From: an uncultured Mycoplasma sp.
GTDB taxonomy: Bacteria; Bacillota_I; Bacilli_A; RF39; UBA660
Length of the DNA: 64,000 bases
Assembly (NCBI GenBank): GCA_947642635.1
Contig: CANRTI010000003.1
Span: 1 to 64,000, forward strand
Reading direction: 5' to 3'
The position numbers were made by a program, and so were the translations under genes. Under the pieces are notes generated by a model, which saw nothing but the letters and a program-made list of their open reading frames with translations, searched no databases and was not told the origin of the DNA. Positions 9,710-18,698 of this stretch are shown here, piece after piece. Position 1 is the stretch's first letter. Every line of letters starts with the position of its first letter.

Positions 9710-10837
9710 ATGGAAAAATTACCATTAACTTTTACTGATGGACGAGCATTAAGAATAAATTGTGATAAATTTAAACCAATACAAGAAGAGTTAGAAGTAT
9801 TTGTTAGAGATACAGGAATTTTAAGCTCTTTAGAAGCAATTAAAGATGTAATGTTTTCTTATGAATTAAAAAATAACAATTTAGTTGAAGGATATACAGA
9901 CGATTTTTCAATAATCGATAAGATAATTAAAGATAAGAAATATGCCACTGCTGATATTGAACAAGTACGAAGAATTAGTAATCTTTACCAAGGTTATAAA
10001 TATATTTTGCAAGGTCGTGCAATAAGTCCAGGAACATTACAAGAACTTTATCAAATTTTATCCAAAGAATTACTGCCCAAAAGTGATGTTGTTAGAATGG
10101 GAAGCCACTATCGGACAGCTAAAGGTTTTATTTTACATAAAGGAGTATTAAGTGGCGATTTAGAAGAAACTATGGAACCAGAGTTAATTGAAAGCTTTAT
10201 GGGACAATATTTTAACTTTTTAAATAATTTGGACTATTCACAATCAATAACCGATGAGTTTATAAAAAGTCAAATCTTACATTTTTATTTTGTTTACATA
10301 CATCCTTATTTTGATGTTAATGGAAGAACTAGTAGAACCTTAGCAATGTGGTATTTATTATTAAAGAAAGCTTATCCTTTTATTATTTTTAATAGAGGAA
10401 TTGCTTTATGTTCTAATTATGATGAAGCTATTATTGAAGCTAAAAGATACCATGATATTTCTTACTTTATAAAATATATGTTGGAAACAGTCCAAGCAGA
10501 ACTTGAAAAAGAATATATTTTGCAAATAGTAGATGAGTTATCAAGCCATCCGTTTTCAACTTTGGATTATCAAACATTACAATATGTTTTAACAATGAAT
10601 GGTATCATAACCGCAATTGATTTTGCAACAATGTATAATCGTTTTAATGATAAAAGAAAAACGGAAGATATATATGTATCAATGTTAAGTCCATTAATTC
10701 ATGACAATGTTTTACAAGTTGTTAGAACTACTAATAAGAATATGTTTAGAGGTTTACCAAATGAGGTATTACAAATTAATCCAGCACTAATGACTTATGA
10801 TAGAGGACGTATTCGGCAATTAAAAAAATTCAAATAA
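9710..10837 (+). CDS. Fic-domain protein (probable AMP transferase)
   Basis: The 375-residue protein has the Fic catalytic loop HPYFDVNGRTSR near residue 203, matching HxFx(D/E)xN(G/K)R with Val where many members have Gly. An NNLVEGY segment near residue 62 resembles the alpha-inhibitory (S/T)xxxE(G/N) motif found N-terminal to the core in class II Fic proteins, with Asn in place of Ser. A C-terminal winged-helix-like region follows. Fic enzymes usually AMPylate target proteins, and many are toxins of toxin-antitoxin pairs or self-regulated enzymes. No antitoxin gene is adjacent, so a self-inhibited type is likely. It stands alone, divergent from murG, with its own strong promoter. Confidence 0.85.
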   Translation: MEKLPLTFTDGRALRINCDKFKPIQEELEVFVRDTGILSSLEAIKDVMFSYELKNNNLVEGYTDDFSIIDKIIKDKKYATADIEQVRRISNLYQGYKYILQGRAISPGTLQELYQILSKELLPKSDVVRMGSHYRTAKGFILHKGVLSGDLEETMEPELIESFMGQYFNFLNNLDYSQSITDEFIKSQILHFYFVYIHPYFDVNGRTSRTLAMWYLLLKKAYPFIIFNRGIALCSNYDEAIIEAKRYHDISYFIKYMLETVQAELEKEYILQIVDELSSHPFSTLDYQTLQYVLTMNGIITAIDFATMYNRFNDKRKTEDIYVSMLSPLIHDNVLQVVRTTNKNMFRGLPNEVLQINPALMTYDRGRIRQLKKFK

Positions 10838-10878
10838 AAAAGAATTAAACTAGAAACAACTATTTAATTCTTTTTATT
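10836..10878. terminator. Bidirectional terminator between fic and the small membrane protein
   Basis: The AAAAAGAATTAAA and TTTAATTCTTTTT arms with a 13-nt loop lie between convergent genes. The A-run and T-run on either side would serve both strands. Confidence 0.8.
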
Positions 10879-11275
10879 TTACTCGCATAACAGGAATATC
10901 TGAATTGTGTTCATCAGGAACAATAGCACTGTATTTACCATTTTCTTTTGTCACTTTAAAATTTGAATCAACATTATAACCATCTGGTATTACATAATCT
11001 ATCGCACCATTTGAAAGTGGCACTGCATAAGCATACTGATCTTCTTCACTAAAATAATCACGTTTGTAAGCAAATTCAACTTTTCGGTTATATTGTTTTA
11101 GATAATCTTTTTCCATTTCTTTTGTTTGATGAAAATGATTTAGTTTTCCAAATAAGCAAACATCTTTAGTGTGATCGAAGTTAGTATCATAAACTGCTAT
11201 GCCACCAACAGCAATACAAGCCGCATAAATTAAAGCCATGCCACCATGTTTTATAATATTTCTTTTTTTTAGCAT
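10874..11275 (-). CDS. Small membrane-anchored protein of unknown function
   Basis: The 133-residue protein has a basic N-terminus (MLKKRNIIKHGG), one membrane helix at about residues 12-29, and an extracytoplasmic domain with a single Cys. I do not recognise the family. It has a convincing Shine-Dalgarno (GGAGGGTTAATAA) before the ATG. It precedes the GDPD-like gene's terminus region but appears to be its own transcription unit, ending at the bidirectional terminator shared with fic. Confidence 0.65.
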   Translation of the reverse strand: MLKKRNIIKHGGMALIYAACIAVGGIAVYDTNFDHTKDVCLFGKLNHFHQTKEMEKDYLKQYNRKVEFAYKRDYFSEEDQYAYAVPLSNGAIDYVIPDGYNVDSNFKVTKENGKYSAIVPDEHNSDIPVMRVK

Positions 11276-11313
11276 TTATTAACCCTCCTACTTAGAAAAT
11301 AGCATAATTCTTT

Positions 11314-11904
11314 TTATTCGTCAACAATATAGTAAACATTAGAATATTCTTTTTTAGATATTTTTTCTATGATACCATAAGAAAATATTTCTAAATAGTT
11401 AAGATTATTAATAATGTCTTTATTTAATAAATTATTTAATATACATATAAAATCTAGTTTTTTTATATATTCTTCTGTATTTAAAACATAATTTAATAAT
11501 CCTATTTTATATTGGCGATTTACAACATCAATTTTTTTAATATAACTGTTTATAAAACTCATAACATATATTTTTTTAGAACTATATTTATTTAATAATT
11601 TTATAAATTTATCAATGCTTTTAATTTCTTTTATTTCTACTAAAAAGATTTTGGCAGTTTTAATTTTAAGAATATCTCTAAGTCTAGGAATATATTTAGG
11701 TAGTTCTAAATATTTTATACTACTAATTGGTTTTCCTTTATATAAACTATTATGATAAATAACAAATTCATGATCTAGTGTTTCACGAACGTCAAATTCA
11801 ACTCCAACATATAAGTTATCATCAAAAGCTTTTTTGATGGCTTCATAAGTATTTTCCTTAATATATTGATTATGAGAGCCACGGTGTTTGATTAGTTTTT
11901 TCAT
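11314..11904 (-). CDS. Short glycerophosphodiester phosphodiesterase-like protein
   Basis: The N-terminus carries the GDPD signature: HRGSHNQYIKENT, then EFDVRETLDHEFVIYHN with the metal-binding Glu/Asp and the second catalytic His. The family hydrolyses glycerophosphodiesters to glycerol 3-phosphate. At 196 residues it is clearly shorter than usual (about 240 or more); the first half of the TIM barrel is conserved and the C-terminal half is shortened. There is no signal peptide, so it is cytoplasmic. It may be active on small diesters or lipid head groups; the substrate cannot be read from sequence. Confidence 0.8.
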   Translation of the reverse strand: MKKLIKHRGSHNQYIKENTYEAIKKAFDDNLYVGVEFDVRETLDHEFVIYHNSLYKGKPISSIKYLELPKYIPRLRDILKIKTAKIFLVEIKEIKSIDKFIKLLNKYSSKKIYVMSFINSYIKKIDVVNRQYKIGLLNYVLNTEEYIKKLDFICILNNLLNKDIINNLNYLEIFSYGIIEKISKKEYSNVYYIVDE

Positions 11905-11949
11905 ATTTTGTCTCCTAGTAAAGTATATGTTTTAACTAGAAAACAATTA

Positions 11950-11975
11950 AAAAGCAAGAAAATTAATTCTTACTT
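11950..11975 (-). terminator. Hairpin terminator after the cadherin-like gene
   Basis: On the minus strand AAGTAAGAATTAATTTTCTTGCTT is followed by TTTAATTG. The 5' arm overlaps the last codons of the gene at 11963-12379. Confidence 0.6.
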
Positions 11976-12379
11976 AAATTATTTGATTTTTTTCTTTTAA
12001 ATAAAAGACTAAATACTATCACAAGTATTAAAAACAAACCACAAGATAATAGTTGGACTTGATATATTTCAATATTTTTGTTGCTTTTAACTTCAAGACT
12101 TTTCTTATAATTGTCAATCATACTGACAGTATTACTACTCTCTTTAGTAACATGAAAAGTATAAGTTATTTCATGATTAACATCATATACATCTAAATAA
12201 ACTGTATTTTCTTTAGAATCTAAAATATTATCTCTAATTAGAACATTACATTCTGGTAATAATTTATATTCAAACTCTAAAGATGTAACATCATCTTCTA
12301 CAGTTACTGTATACTCATATGTATACTCATTATATTTTAATTCCAAATCACCATTTAATATTTTCAAATTTTCTAACAT
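11963..12379 (-). CDS. Cadherin-like beta-sandwich domain protein with C-terminal anchor
   Basis: The 138-residue protein begins LKILNGDLELKYNEYTYEYTV, the typical first strands of the bacterial cadherin-like beta-sandwich domain (PF12733 type) that tiles many surface proteins. A membrane helix at about residues 112-127 (LLSCGLFLILVIVFSLLF) is followed by a basic tail (KRKKSNN). There is no signal peptide, so either it is a tail-anchored protein or the export signal has been lost. The partner is unknown. It is near, but not overlapping, hemW. Confidence 0.65.
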   Translation of the reverse strand: MLENLKILNGDLELKYNEYTYEYTVTVEDDVTSLEFEYKLLPECNVLIRDNILDSKENTVYLDVYDVNHEITYTFHVTKESSNTVSMIDNYKKSLEVKSNKNIEIYQVQLLSCGLFLILVIVFSLLFKRKKSNNLSKN

Positions 12380-12416
12380 AATATCACTATTAATAGTTTG
12401 AAAATTTTAAAAAAAA

Positions 12417-13505
12417 TTATACTATTTTTAATAATATTTCATTCATAATATATATTTTAGTGGGATTAATTTTAACATAACCATTTTGATGTATTAAATC
12501 ACCTGTTTGTAAAAGAGGTTTGATGGGATAAGCATCTTGTAAATTAACTTGATATTTATCATAAAATTCTTTTAAGTTAATTCCTTCTAATTTGCGAAAA
12601 TTTAACATAACTTCATAATTCATAATATCTTCTTTGGATAAAAGAGTTTCTTTACTATTAACATGACCATCTAAATATTGGGATAAGCTTCTAGTATTAT
12701 CATATCTTACCCCTCCAACATAACCAGATGCCCCACTACCAAAACCATAATATTCTTGATTGCTCCAGTAAACGAGATTATGTTTAGATTTATACCCTGG
12801 TTTAGCAAAATTACTAACTTCATAGTGTTCATAACCACTTTTACTTAATTTTTTGCAAATATAATCATACATTTTAGCATCTAAGTCTTCTTCAATATTA
12901 TTTACTTTTTGATATTTTAAAAATGTATTATCTTCTAACATTAAACTATATGTACTAATGTGTTCAGGATTAAGTTTCAAAAAAAGTTTAACATCTTTTT
13001 TGACAATCTTATATTCTTCTTCAGGAAGAGCATACATTAAATCTAAATTAATATTATCAAAACCTTTAATACGCATTAAAGCCATTTTATTTTTAACATC
13101 TTCAAAAACGGATTTTCTTTTCATAAAACGTAAATTAATAGAATCAAATGATTGAACGCCAACACTGAGACGATTAACATGATGTTTTTTTAATAAATCT
13201 AATAATTCTTCGGTTATATCTTCAACATTGCATTCAAAAGTAAATTCTTGTAATTTATCTTTATGAAATAAATTAGTTAAATTTAATAAGTATTCAATTT
13301 CTTTTAAAGATAAGGCACTAGGAGTACCACCACCAATATAAATTGTACTTATTTCTTCACCCATGTAACGATTTTGAATTTCATTTTTAAGTGATTTTAA
13401 ATAGTTAACAGCCCACTCTTTTGTATATAAAACCTTACAAAAATCACAGTATGAACAAATTGATTTACAAAAAGGAATATGGATATATACACTAGAAGGT
13501 GTCAT
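12417..13505 (-). CDS. hemW: HemW-type radical SAM protein (heme chaperone)
   Basis: The radical SAM cluster motif is present as CKSICSYCDFC near residue 13 (CxxxCxxC), followed by the GGGTPSAL motif and the HemW C-terminal domain. Once annotated as oxygen-independent coproporphyrinogen oxidase, this family is now thought to be a heme trafficking protein. The position after lepA is typical for Bacilli. Its ATG overlaps the stop of the upstream HTH gene (ATGA), so the two are coupled. Whether this organism makes heme cannot be judged from the window. Confidence 0.9.
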   Translation of the reverse strand: MTPSSVYIHIPFCKSICSYCDFCKVLYTKEWAVNYLKSLKNEIQNRYMGEEISTIYIGGGTPSALSLKEIEYLLNLTNLFHKDKLQEFTFECNVEDITEELLDLLKKHHVNRLSVGVQSFDSINLRFMKRKSVFEDVKNKMALMRIKGFDNINLDLMYALPEEEYKIVKKDVKLFLKLNPEHISTYSLMLEDNTFLKYQKVNNIEEDLDAKMYDYICKKLSKSGYEHYEVSNFAKPGYKSKHNLVYWSNQEYYGFGSGASGYVGGVRYDNTRSLSQYLDGHVNSKETLLSKEDIMNYEVMLNFRKLEGINLKEFYDKYQVNLQDAYPIKPLLQTGDLIHQNGYVKINPTKIYIMNEILLKIV

Positions 13506-14362
13506 GTTGTGCGACCTTTTTTAACGGAATAATAACTTATTAAAAAATCATATTGACGATTTAATTCAGGATTAAGTTCTAATAATCTTTTTACACGTTC
13601 TCGGTAATTATGGATATTTATGCCAAAAATTTGACATGTACTTCTAGTGCTAATAAAATATTTTAATTGATAAATTAAAATAATCATTAAATCTTTATCG
13701 CTAATAATTTCCCCAGATTGACGATTTTTAATTATACTTTCGGCTTTATTGTCTGTGACAGCCATTAATAGTTCATGTAACATTCCTTTTTGACCATTCT
13801 TTAATGCCTCAAGTAACTCTTGATAATATCTAACAAATCTTATTTTTGCTTCCTCTTGATCAAAATAATACTGTTTTAAATTATAAAAATAATAAGAGCT
13901 ACCCGGTTTAGCTTTTGTCATTTGCCGTTCTAGATCTCTTTCGGATATTTGAAGTAAATCAGCTAATGTTGATAACTCTGTTTTGAAAGTAAGAGCCATG
14001 TGATAAATAAAAATCAAGCTAGATTGAGGATTTTTAAAAAGAACATCAAATCTTAAAGCAGGAACAGAATTTATATTATCGCGGTTAAAGTTCTTGTTTA
14101 GTAAAGATATTTGACTACCCATAATTTTTCCTTTTTCTATGTTTTGCTGACGCTTTTTAGCTATTTCTTCATATAATTCTTCGCCATTATCGGGAAATGC
14201 TTTCATAATCCATTCTTTATTTGTAAGTCTTCTTCCTACTGTTGATGAGGAAATCTTAGTTAATTTACTTAAGTCAACATCTGAACAATTGGTTTTAAGA
14301 AATAATTTAACTAAAAATACTGTTTCATGAATTATTTTTTCAGTTTGTTCATTATTTACCAC
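13502..14362 (-). CDS. HTH protein of unknown function between lepA and hemW
   Basis: The N-terminal segment ([18 protein letters not shown]) looks like a helix-turn-helix of the SpoIIID kind. A C-terminal stretch ([19 protein letters not shown]) may be a second HTH. The rest is helical and not recognised. A GTG at 14362 is preferred as start, 8 nt after AGGAGG; in-frame GTG and ATG codons at 14371/14368 sit too close to that site. The gene overlaps the 3' end of lepA and the 5' end of hemW, so it is translated with them. It resembles a DNA-binding regulator, but a target cannot be inferred. Confidence 0.6.
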   Translation of the reverse strand: MVNNEQTEKIIHETVFLVKLFLKTNCSDVDLSKLTKISSSTVGRRLTNKEWIMKAFPDNGEELYEEIAKKRQQNIEKGKIMGSQISLLNKNFNRDNINSVPALRFDVLFKNPQSSLIFIYHMALTFKTELSTLADLLQISERDLERQMTKAKPGSSYYFYNLKQYYFDQEEAKIRFVRYYQELLEALKNGQKGMLHELLMAVTDNKAESIIKNRQSGEIISDKDLMIILIYQLKYFISTRSTCQIFGINIHNYRERVKRLLELNPELNRQYDFLISYYSVKKGRTT

Positions 14363-16145
14363 TCTCATCACCTCCTAAAATACTTAAGAATGCTTCACTT
14401 GGCACTTCCACTCTTCCAACCATTTTCATTCTCTTCTTTCCCTCTTTTTGACTTTCTAATAATTTTCTTTTTCTAGAAATATCGCCACCATAACATTTGG
14501 CTAAAACATTTTTACGCATAGCACTAATATTTTCTCTTGCAATAATTTTAGAGCCAACACTTGCTTGAATACTAACTTGAAACATTTGTCTTGGAATTAC
14601 ATTACGAAGTTTATTAGTTATACTTCTTCCTTTTTCATAGGCAAAATCTTTATGAATAATTAAAGATAAGGCATCAACTTTTTCGCCATTTAATAAAATA
14701 TCCATTTTAACTAAATTACTTTCTTGATAGCCAATTAACTCATAATCAAAAGATGCATAACCATTCGTCCGACTTTTTAATTTGTCATAAAAATCATAAA
14801 CTACTTCACTAAGTGGTAATTCATAATGAATATTTACTCTTGTATCATTAATATAATCAATAGATTTATAATTCCCCCGTTTATTTTGACATAACTCCAT
14901 AATACTGCCAACATATGAAGATGGCGCAATAATATTTGTATAAATATAGGGTTCACATATTTTACTAATTTTTTCTCTAGTTGGCATTTTATTAGGACTA
15001 TCTATAATTAATTTTTCGCCATCAGTTAAATAAACTTCATAAACTACACTAGGACTTGTAACTACAATATCTAAGTTAAATTCTCTTTCTAATCTAGTAG
15101 TAATAATTTCTGAATGTAGTAAACCTAAAAATCCTGTATGAAAACCAAAGCCAAGAGCTTCTGATGTAACTGGTTCAAAAACTAAAGAAGCATCATTTAA
15201 CTTTAATTTATTTAAAGCATCTCTTAGCATTTCATATTTATTGGATTCAATTGGATAGATTCCTGAATAAACCATGGGTTTCATTTTTTGATAACCTTCT
15301 AATGGTTCAGTGGCAGGATTATCCAAAATGGTTATTGTGTCGCCAACATGAACAGTAGATATATCTTTAATTGCTCCAGTTAAAAAACCTACTTCACCAC
15401 TAGATAAAGATTCCACTAATTCTTCTTTAGGAGTTTTAACGCCTAATTCAGTTATTTCATAAATTTTATCAGATTCAAACATTTTAATTTTATCTTTAAC
15501 TTTTAAAATGCCATCAACTACTTTAACTAAAAGAACAACTCCTTTATAACTATCAAAATAAGAGTCATATATTAAAGCTCTTGTTTTTTTAGTTGTATCA
15601 ACATTAGGTGCTGGAATTCTTTTAATAATAGCATCTAATAATTCATCTACACCTACCCCAGTTTTACCACTACATAGAATAATTTCTTCTTCTTTAAAAC
15701 CTAAAACATCTTTTAATTCTTTTGTAACTTTTGCAATATCAGCATTTGGCAAATCAATTTTATTAATAACTGGGATTATTTTTAAATCTTGCATCATAGC
15801 TAAATAGAGATTAGCAAGAGTTTGAGCTTCAATACCTTGAGCCGCATCAACTACTAATACTGCTCCTTCACAAGCTGCTAAACTACGACTAACTTCATAA
15901 GAAAAATCGACGTGACCAGGAGTATCAATTAAATTTAAAATACAATCTTGATATTTTAATTTAACTGTATTTAATTTGATAGTAATCCCACGTTCTCTTT
16001 CAATATCCATATTATCTAAAAGTTGATTTTTCATTTCTCTTTTTGAAACTGCTCCGGTTAATTCTAAAATTCGATCTGCAAGAGTACTTTTCCCATGATC
16101 GATATGGGCAATTATTGAAAAATTGCGAATATTTGATTTGCTCAT
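14352..16145 (-). CDS. lepA: Translation elongation factor 4 (LepA)
   Basis: EF4 is a ribosomal GTPase that acts on stalled or mis-translocated ribosomes. The GTPase motifs [15 protein letters not shown] (P-loop), DTPGH and NKIDLP are intact. The LepA C-terminal domain with [20 protein letters not shown] is present. The start at 16145 (MSKSNIRNF) is chosen over 16166 because it matches the family length (597 residues) and is preceded by GGTG. It heads the lepA-HTH-hemW unit. The 3' end overlaps the next gene. Confidence 0.97.
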   Translation of the reverse strand: MSKSNIRNFSIIAHIDHGKSTLADRILELTGAVSKREMKNQLLDNMDIERERGITIKLNTVKLKYQDCILNLIDTPGHVDFSYEVSRSLAACEGAVLVVDAAQGIEAQTLANLYLAMMQDLKIIPVINKIDLPNADIAKVTKELKDVLGFKEEEIILCSGKTGVGVDELLDAIIKRIPAPNVDTTKKTRALIYDSYFDSYKGVVLLVKVVDGILKVKDKIKMFESDKIYEITELGVKTPKEELVESLSSGEVGFLTGAIKDISTVHVGDTITILDNPATEPLEGYQKMKPMVYSGIYPIESNKYEMLRDALNKLKLNDASLVFEPVTSEALGFGFHTGFLGLLHSEIITTRLEREFNLDIVVTSPSVVYEVYLTDGEKLIIDSPNKMPTREKISKICEPYIYTNIIAPSSYVGSIMELCQNKRGNYKSIDYINDTRVNIHYELPLSEVVYDFYDKLKSRTNGYASFDYELIGYQESNLVKMDILLNGEKVDALSLIIHKDFAYEKGRSITNKLRNVIPRQMFQVSIQASVGSKIIARENISAMRKNVLAKCYGGDISRKRKLLESQKEGKKRMKMVGRVEVPSEAFLSILGGDESGK

Positions 16146-16230
16146 ATTTAACACCAAAAATATCATACCATAAAAATAACTTTTTGCAAATACACCACAT
16201 TTTGAAAGAAATTCTAATTATTGACATTTT

Positions 16231-16259
16231 TTGACGTTTAAGAGATTTTATGCTATAAT
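16231..16259 (+). promoter_or_regulatory. Promoter of the 16283-17591 operon
   Basis: TTGACG (16231-16236), a 17-nt spacer and TATAAT (16254-16259) lie 24 nt before the start codon at 16283, which has the Shine-Dalgarno AAGGGGAAG. Confidence 0.8.
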
Positions 16260-16282
16260 CTAAATTGTTAAGGGGAAGTTTT

Positions 16283-17059
16283 ATGCGGTATTGTTTGGTT
16301 CTTTATAATGATAATAATTTGATTGAAATTAATGATTTTTCTTCTTTGAAGGGTTGTCAAGATTATAATCCTAATACATTAAGAGATATAGTTAATTTTA
16401 CCCATCACTTTCTAGATGAAATGGAATTAAAGGAGTTTTTAAAATCTCATAATTTAGTTCCTTCTGATATTCAAAATTATGCATTAGGAATTGTTTATTT
16501 TTGCAGTCGTGATGCTGCTCCCAAATTATTAGAAAATGGTATTTCTTATGAGGCAGATGACTATTTCTATAACCCCGATAATTTAGAACATTTTTTGATA
16601 ACACATCTAGATGATTTAAATTTAATGGCTTGTTTTTTAAAAAAGTATAATACTTATTTACGTAAAGTTGCTATTTATTCTGAACCTTTAGATTATTTAG
16701 TTGATGGTTTTAATAATTTTCAAAAAACAGGTAGAATTTCTGCTAGTTATCGATTAGCAATGATTTCTTTTTTTAAATTTTTTACTACTAAGAAAAATAA
16801 AGACAATACTTTTTCGGATAATTTTCGAAATATTAGAGATTTAGCCATGTTTGTTATCGATTATTTAAATCAAACTTATGAACCAGCAAGTTATAGCGAA
16901 GATTATGATACTGAATTACATCATTTAAAACTGGCAGTTAGTGCTGGTACTTTAACAGATGAACAAGCGGATTATTTGGGAATGCGAATTACAGAATTAG
17001 AACAAATACAAGATAAAAGAAGTAGAAGGAAGGGAAATTATGCAACTACCAAAAATTAA
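16283..17059 (+). CDS. Lineage-specific protein of unknown function, upstream of def
   Basis: The 258-residue soluble protein is not one I recognise. The start at 16283 (MRYCLVLYND) has a good Shine-Dalgarno, whereas the upstream in-frame start at 16265 does not. Its first 60 residues resemble the N-terminus of the protein at 43048-43620: LVL, NLI(E/D)IN, then FT..F.E.EL.E..K..N.V..D occur in the same order. The C-terminal 45 residues (HLKLAVSAGTLTDEQADYLG) look helical. It overlaps def by 20 bp and is co-transcribed with it. Function unknown. Confidence 0.75.
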   Translation: MRYCLVLYNDNNLIEINDFSSLKGCQDYNPNTLRDIVNFTHHFLDEMELKEFLKSHNLVPSDIQNYALGIVYFCSRDAAPKLLENGISYEADDYFYNPDNLEHFLITHLDDLNLMACFLKKYNTYLRKVAIYSEPLDYLVDGFNNFQKTGRISASYRLAMISFFKFFTTKKNKDNTFSDNFRNIRDLAMFVIDYLNQTYEPASYSEDYDTELHHLKLAVSAGTLTDEQADYLGMRITELEQIQDKRSRRKGNYATTKN

Positions 17060-17591
17060 AATATTAGATGAATTAGATAAAACACTAAGAATTAAAAGTA
17101 ATGAAGTAATATTTCCATTAAGTAAAGAAGATAAAAAAACTATTCAAGATATAATTACTTATTTAACAATGAGCCAAATTGAAGAATATTTTAAAAAGTA
17201 TGATTTAAGACCAGGAATGGGCCTTGCTTTTATTCAATTAGGAATTCCGAAAAATATTTTTGTAGTTGTTGAAGAAGTTGATGAGGAAGAGTTTGAAAAT
17301 TATGTCATCATTAATCCTAAAATTATAAGTCATAGTGAAGAATTAATATACGTTGGTGAGGGTGAAGGTTGTTTAAGTGTCAATCGTGATGTCGATGGGA
17401 TTGTGCCAAGATACGCAAGAATGCGGATAAGTTATCAAGATATTGATGGCAATAAAAAAGAAATACGCGTTCGAGAAGATATTTCAGTAGCTTTTCAACA
17501 TGAAATGGATCATTTAAATGGTATATTATTTATAGATAAAATTGATAAAAATAATCCATTCAAAAATAAAAATAAAATGCGAGAAATATAA
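17040..17591 (+). CDS. def: Peptide deformylase
   Basis: Deformylase removes the N-formyl group from nascent proteins. The three family motifs are all present: GMGLAFIQLG (motif 1), GEGCLSV (motif 2, metal-binding Cys) and QHEMDHLNG (motif 3, HExxH). At 183 residues and with an insertion between motifs 1 and 2, it fits the type II enzymes of Bacilli. Its ATG at 17040 overlaps the preceding gene. A strong terminator follows. Confidence 0.95.
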   Translation: MQLPKIKILDELDKTLRIKSNEVIFPLSKEDKKTIQDIITYLTMSQIEEYFKKYDLRPGMGLAFIQLGIPKNIFVVVEEVDEEEFENYVIINPKIISHSEELIYVGEGEGCLSVNRDVDGIVPRYARMRISYQDIDGNKKEIRVREDISVAFQHEMDHLNGILFIDKIDKNNPFKNKNKMREI

Positions 17592-17602
17592 TTAATGAAG
17601 TC

Positions 17603-17638
17603 AAAACAGAGTTATGTCTACTCTGTTGTTTTTTTATA
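17603..17638 (+). terminator. Terminator after def
   Basis: AACAGAGT / ACTCTGTT arms with a 7-nt loop are followed by a run of seven T. Confidence 0.85.
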
Positions 17639-17677
17639 AAAAATCTATTGGCCAATACTTTTTAATATAATAAGCAA

Positions 17678-17740
17678 TTGTTTTAATTAAAAAAGTTAGA
17701 TATAATTATGATAGGTAGTCTTGATAAAGAACAGTCGCGT
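17678..17740 (+). repeat. Promoter-plus-leader direct repeat, copy 1
   Basis: A promoter (-35 TTGTTT 17678-17683, 17 nt, -10 TATAAT 17701-17706) runs into a 29-bp block (17712-17740) that is identical to one 1,021 bp downstream (18733-18761); 38 of 40 bp match from the -10 onward. After 17740 the copies diverge, although copy 1 goes on with a short Tyr/Asn-codon-rich stretch (GYINSNYRA in the shared frame) before the end of dinD. It looks like a truncated copy of the element at 18699-18908. Confidence 0.75.
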
Positions 17741-17796
17741 GATGGTTATATTAACAGTAATTATCGGGCTTATTTTTTCACACACTTAAGATTTTT

Positions 17797-18630
17797 TCAT
17801 ATTTTGGCACAATTTTTTATTTCTTTCTCTAATTGTTTCAAACTTTTCTTTGGTGTTGGTAAGTCTTCTGGCATCGTTCCTCCAAGTTCTTTTATTGTCT
17901 TTCTTATTTTTGAGCCAACTTCATAATGGGCTTTATTAGCTTCTTTTTCACTTTGAATATTATCTTTCTTTAATTTTTGGTCTGTTTGAGATATTCTAAA
18001 TAAATTTGCTATAAGTTCATCACTTCCCATATTATCTAAAATATCTTCTCTATACCTTAATTCTTTTCTTTTAGCAATATCATCAGCTGTTTCTCCATTG
18101 TATAAACCTTTATAGCCATAATTATGAAATTTATCAAAATTTTTGACACCCGCATTCTTGGCTGTTTGATTAAGTGAATAATTTCCTTTTTTAGTTAAAT
18201 TTCTTTGATAAAAACGTTTTTCGTCTTCTGTTAATTTGTTATATTCCTGTTCATTAATTTCTTGTTTTCTAGTTTGGACTGCAAAATATGTTTGTGCAAG
18301 AGCAACGACCTTTTTTCTAGTATCCCCATTTTGAGCTATTAAATAACAAGCATAACGAGTTAGTTTATAATCTTTTTGTTTTCTTTCTGCTCCTGAACCT
18401 ATTTGTACCATTTTGTCAACGTCGACAAAATGGTCAAAAACACTAAAATCACTGTTTTTACAAGATTCTTTAGCTTTATTTATTACATTTTCAAATTTTC
18501 GCCATTCCTTATAATTTAAAACTATTTGCAATTCTCGAGCATACCAGTATTCTATCCCATTTTCTTCAATACGTTTTATATCTTCAAAACTTTTATTGGT
18601 ATAATTTTCTTTTTTAGCTAGTTTATTCAT
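17797..18630 (-). CDS. dinD: DinD-like (BRO-N / damage-inducible D) protein
   Basis: The 277-residue protein matches the DinD type. An N-terminal BRO-N-like domain includes YWYARELQIVLNYKEWRKFE and DYKLTRYACYLIAQNGD. Downstream are FAVQTRKQE and the KNFDKFHNYGYKGLY region. DinD family proteins are SOS- or phage-associated, and E. coli DinD modulates RecA filaments. Such genes are frequent cargo of mobile DNA. Here the gene lies on the minus strand between two direct copies of a plus-strand promoter/leader repeat, consistent with acquisition by insertion. I saw no clear LexA box upstream. Confidence 0.85.
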   Translation of the reverse strand: MNKLAKKENYTNKSFEDIKRIEENGIEYWYARELQIVLNYKEWRKFENVINKAKESCKNSDFSVFDHFVDVDKMVQIGSGAERKQKDYKLTRYACYLIAQNGDTRKKVVALAQTYFAVQTRKQEINEQEYNKLTEDEKRFYQRNLTKKGNYSLNQTAKNAGVKNFDKFHNYGYKGLYNGETADDIAKRKELRYREDILDNMGSDELIANLFRISQTDQKLKKDNIQSEKEANKAHYEVGSKIRKTIKELGGTMPEDLPTPKKSLKQLEKEIKNCAKI

Positions 18631-18698
18631 TTGAAATCATTCTCCTTTTTTATTTTATACTAATTTAATTATTTAAGACATTTTAGCATAAATAGTAA

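Noticed and set aside
17708-17926. Plus-strand frame of 72 residues starting at the copy 1 repeat
   Set aside because: It begins inside the promoter/leader repeat without a Shine-Dalgarno and runs into the antisense of dinD; the repeat itself is reported instead.
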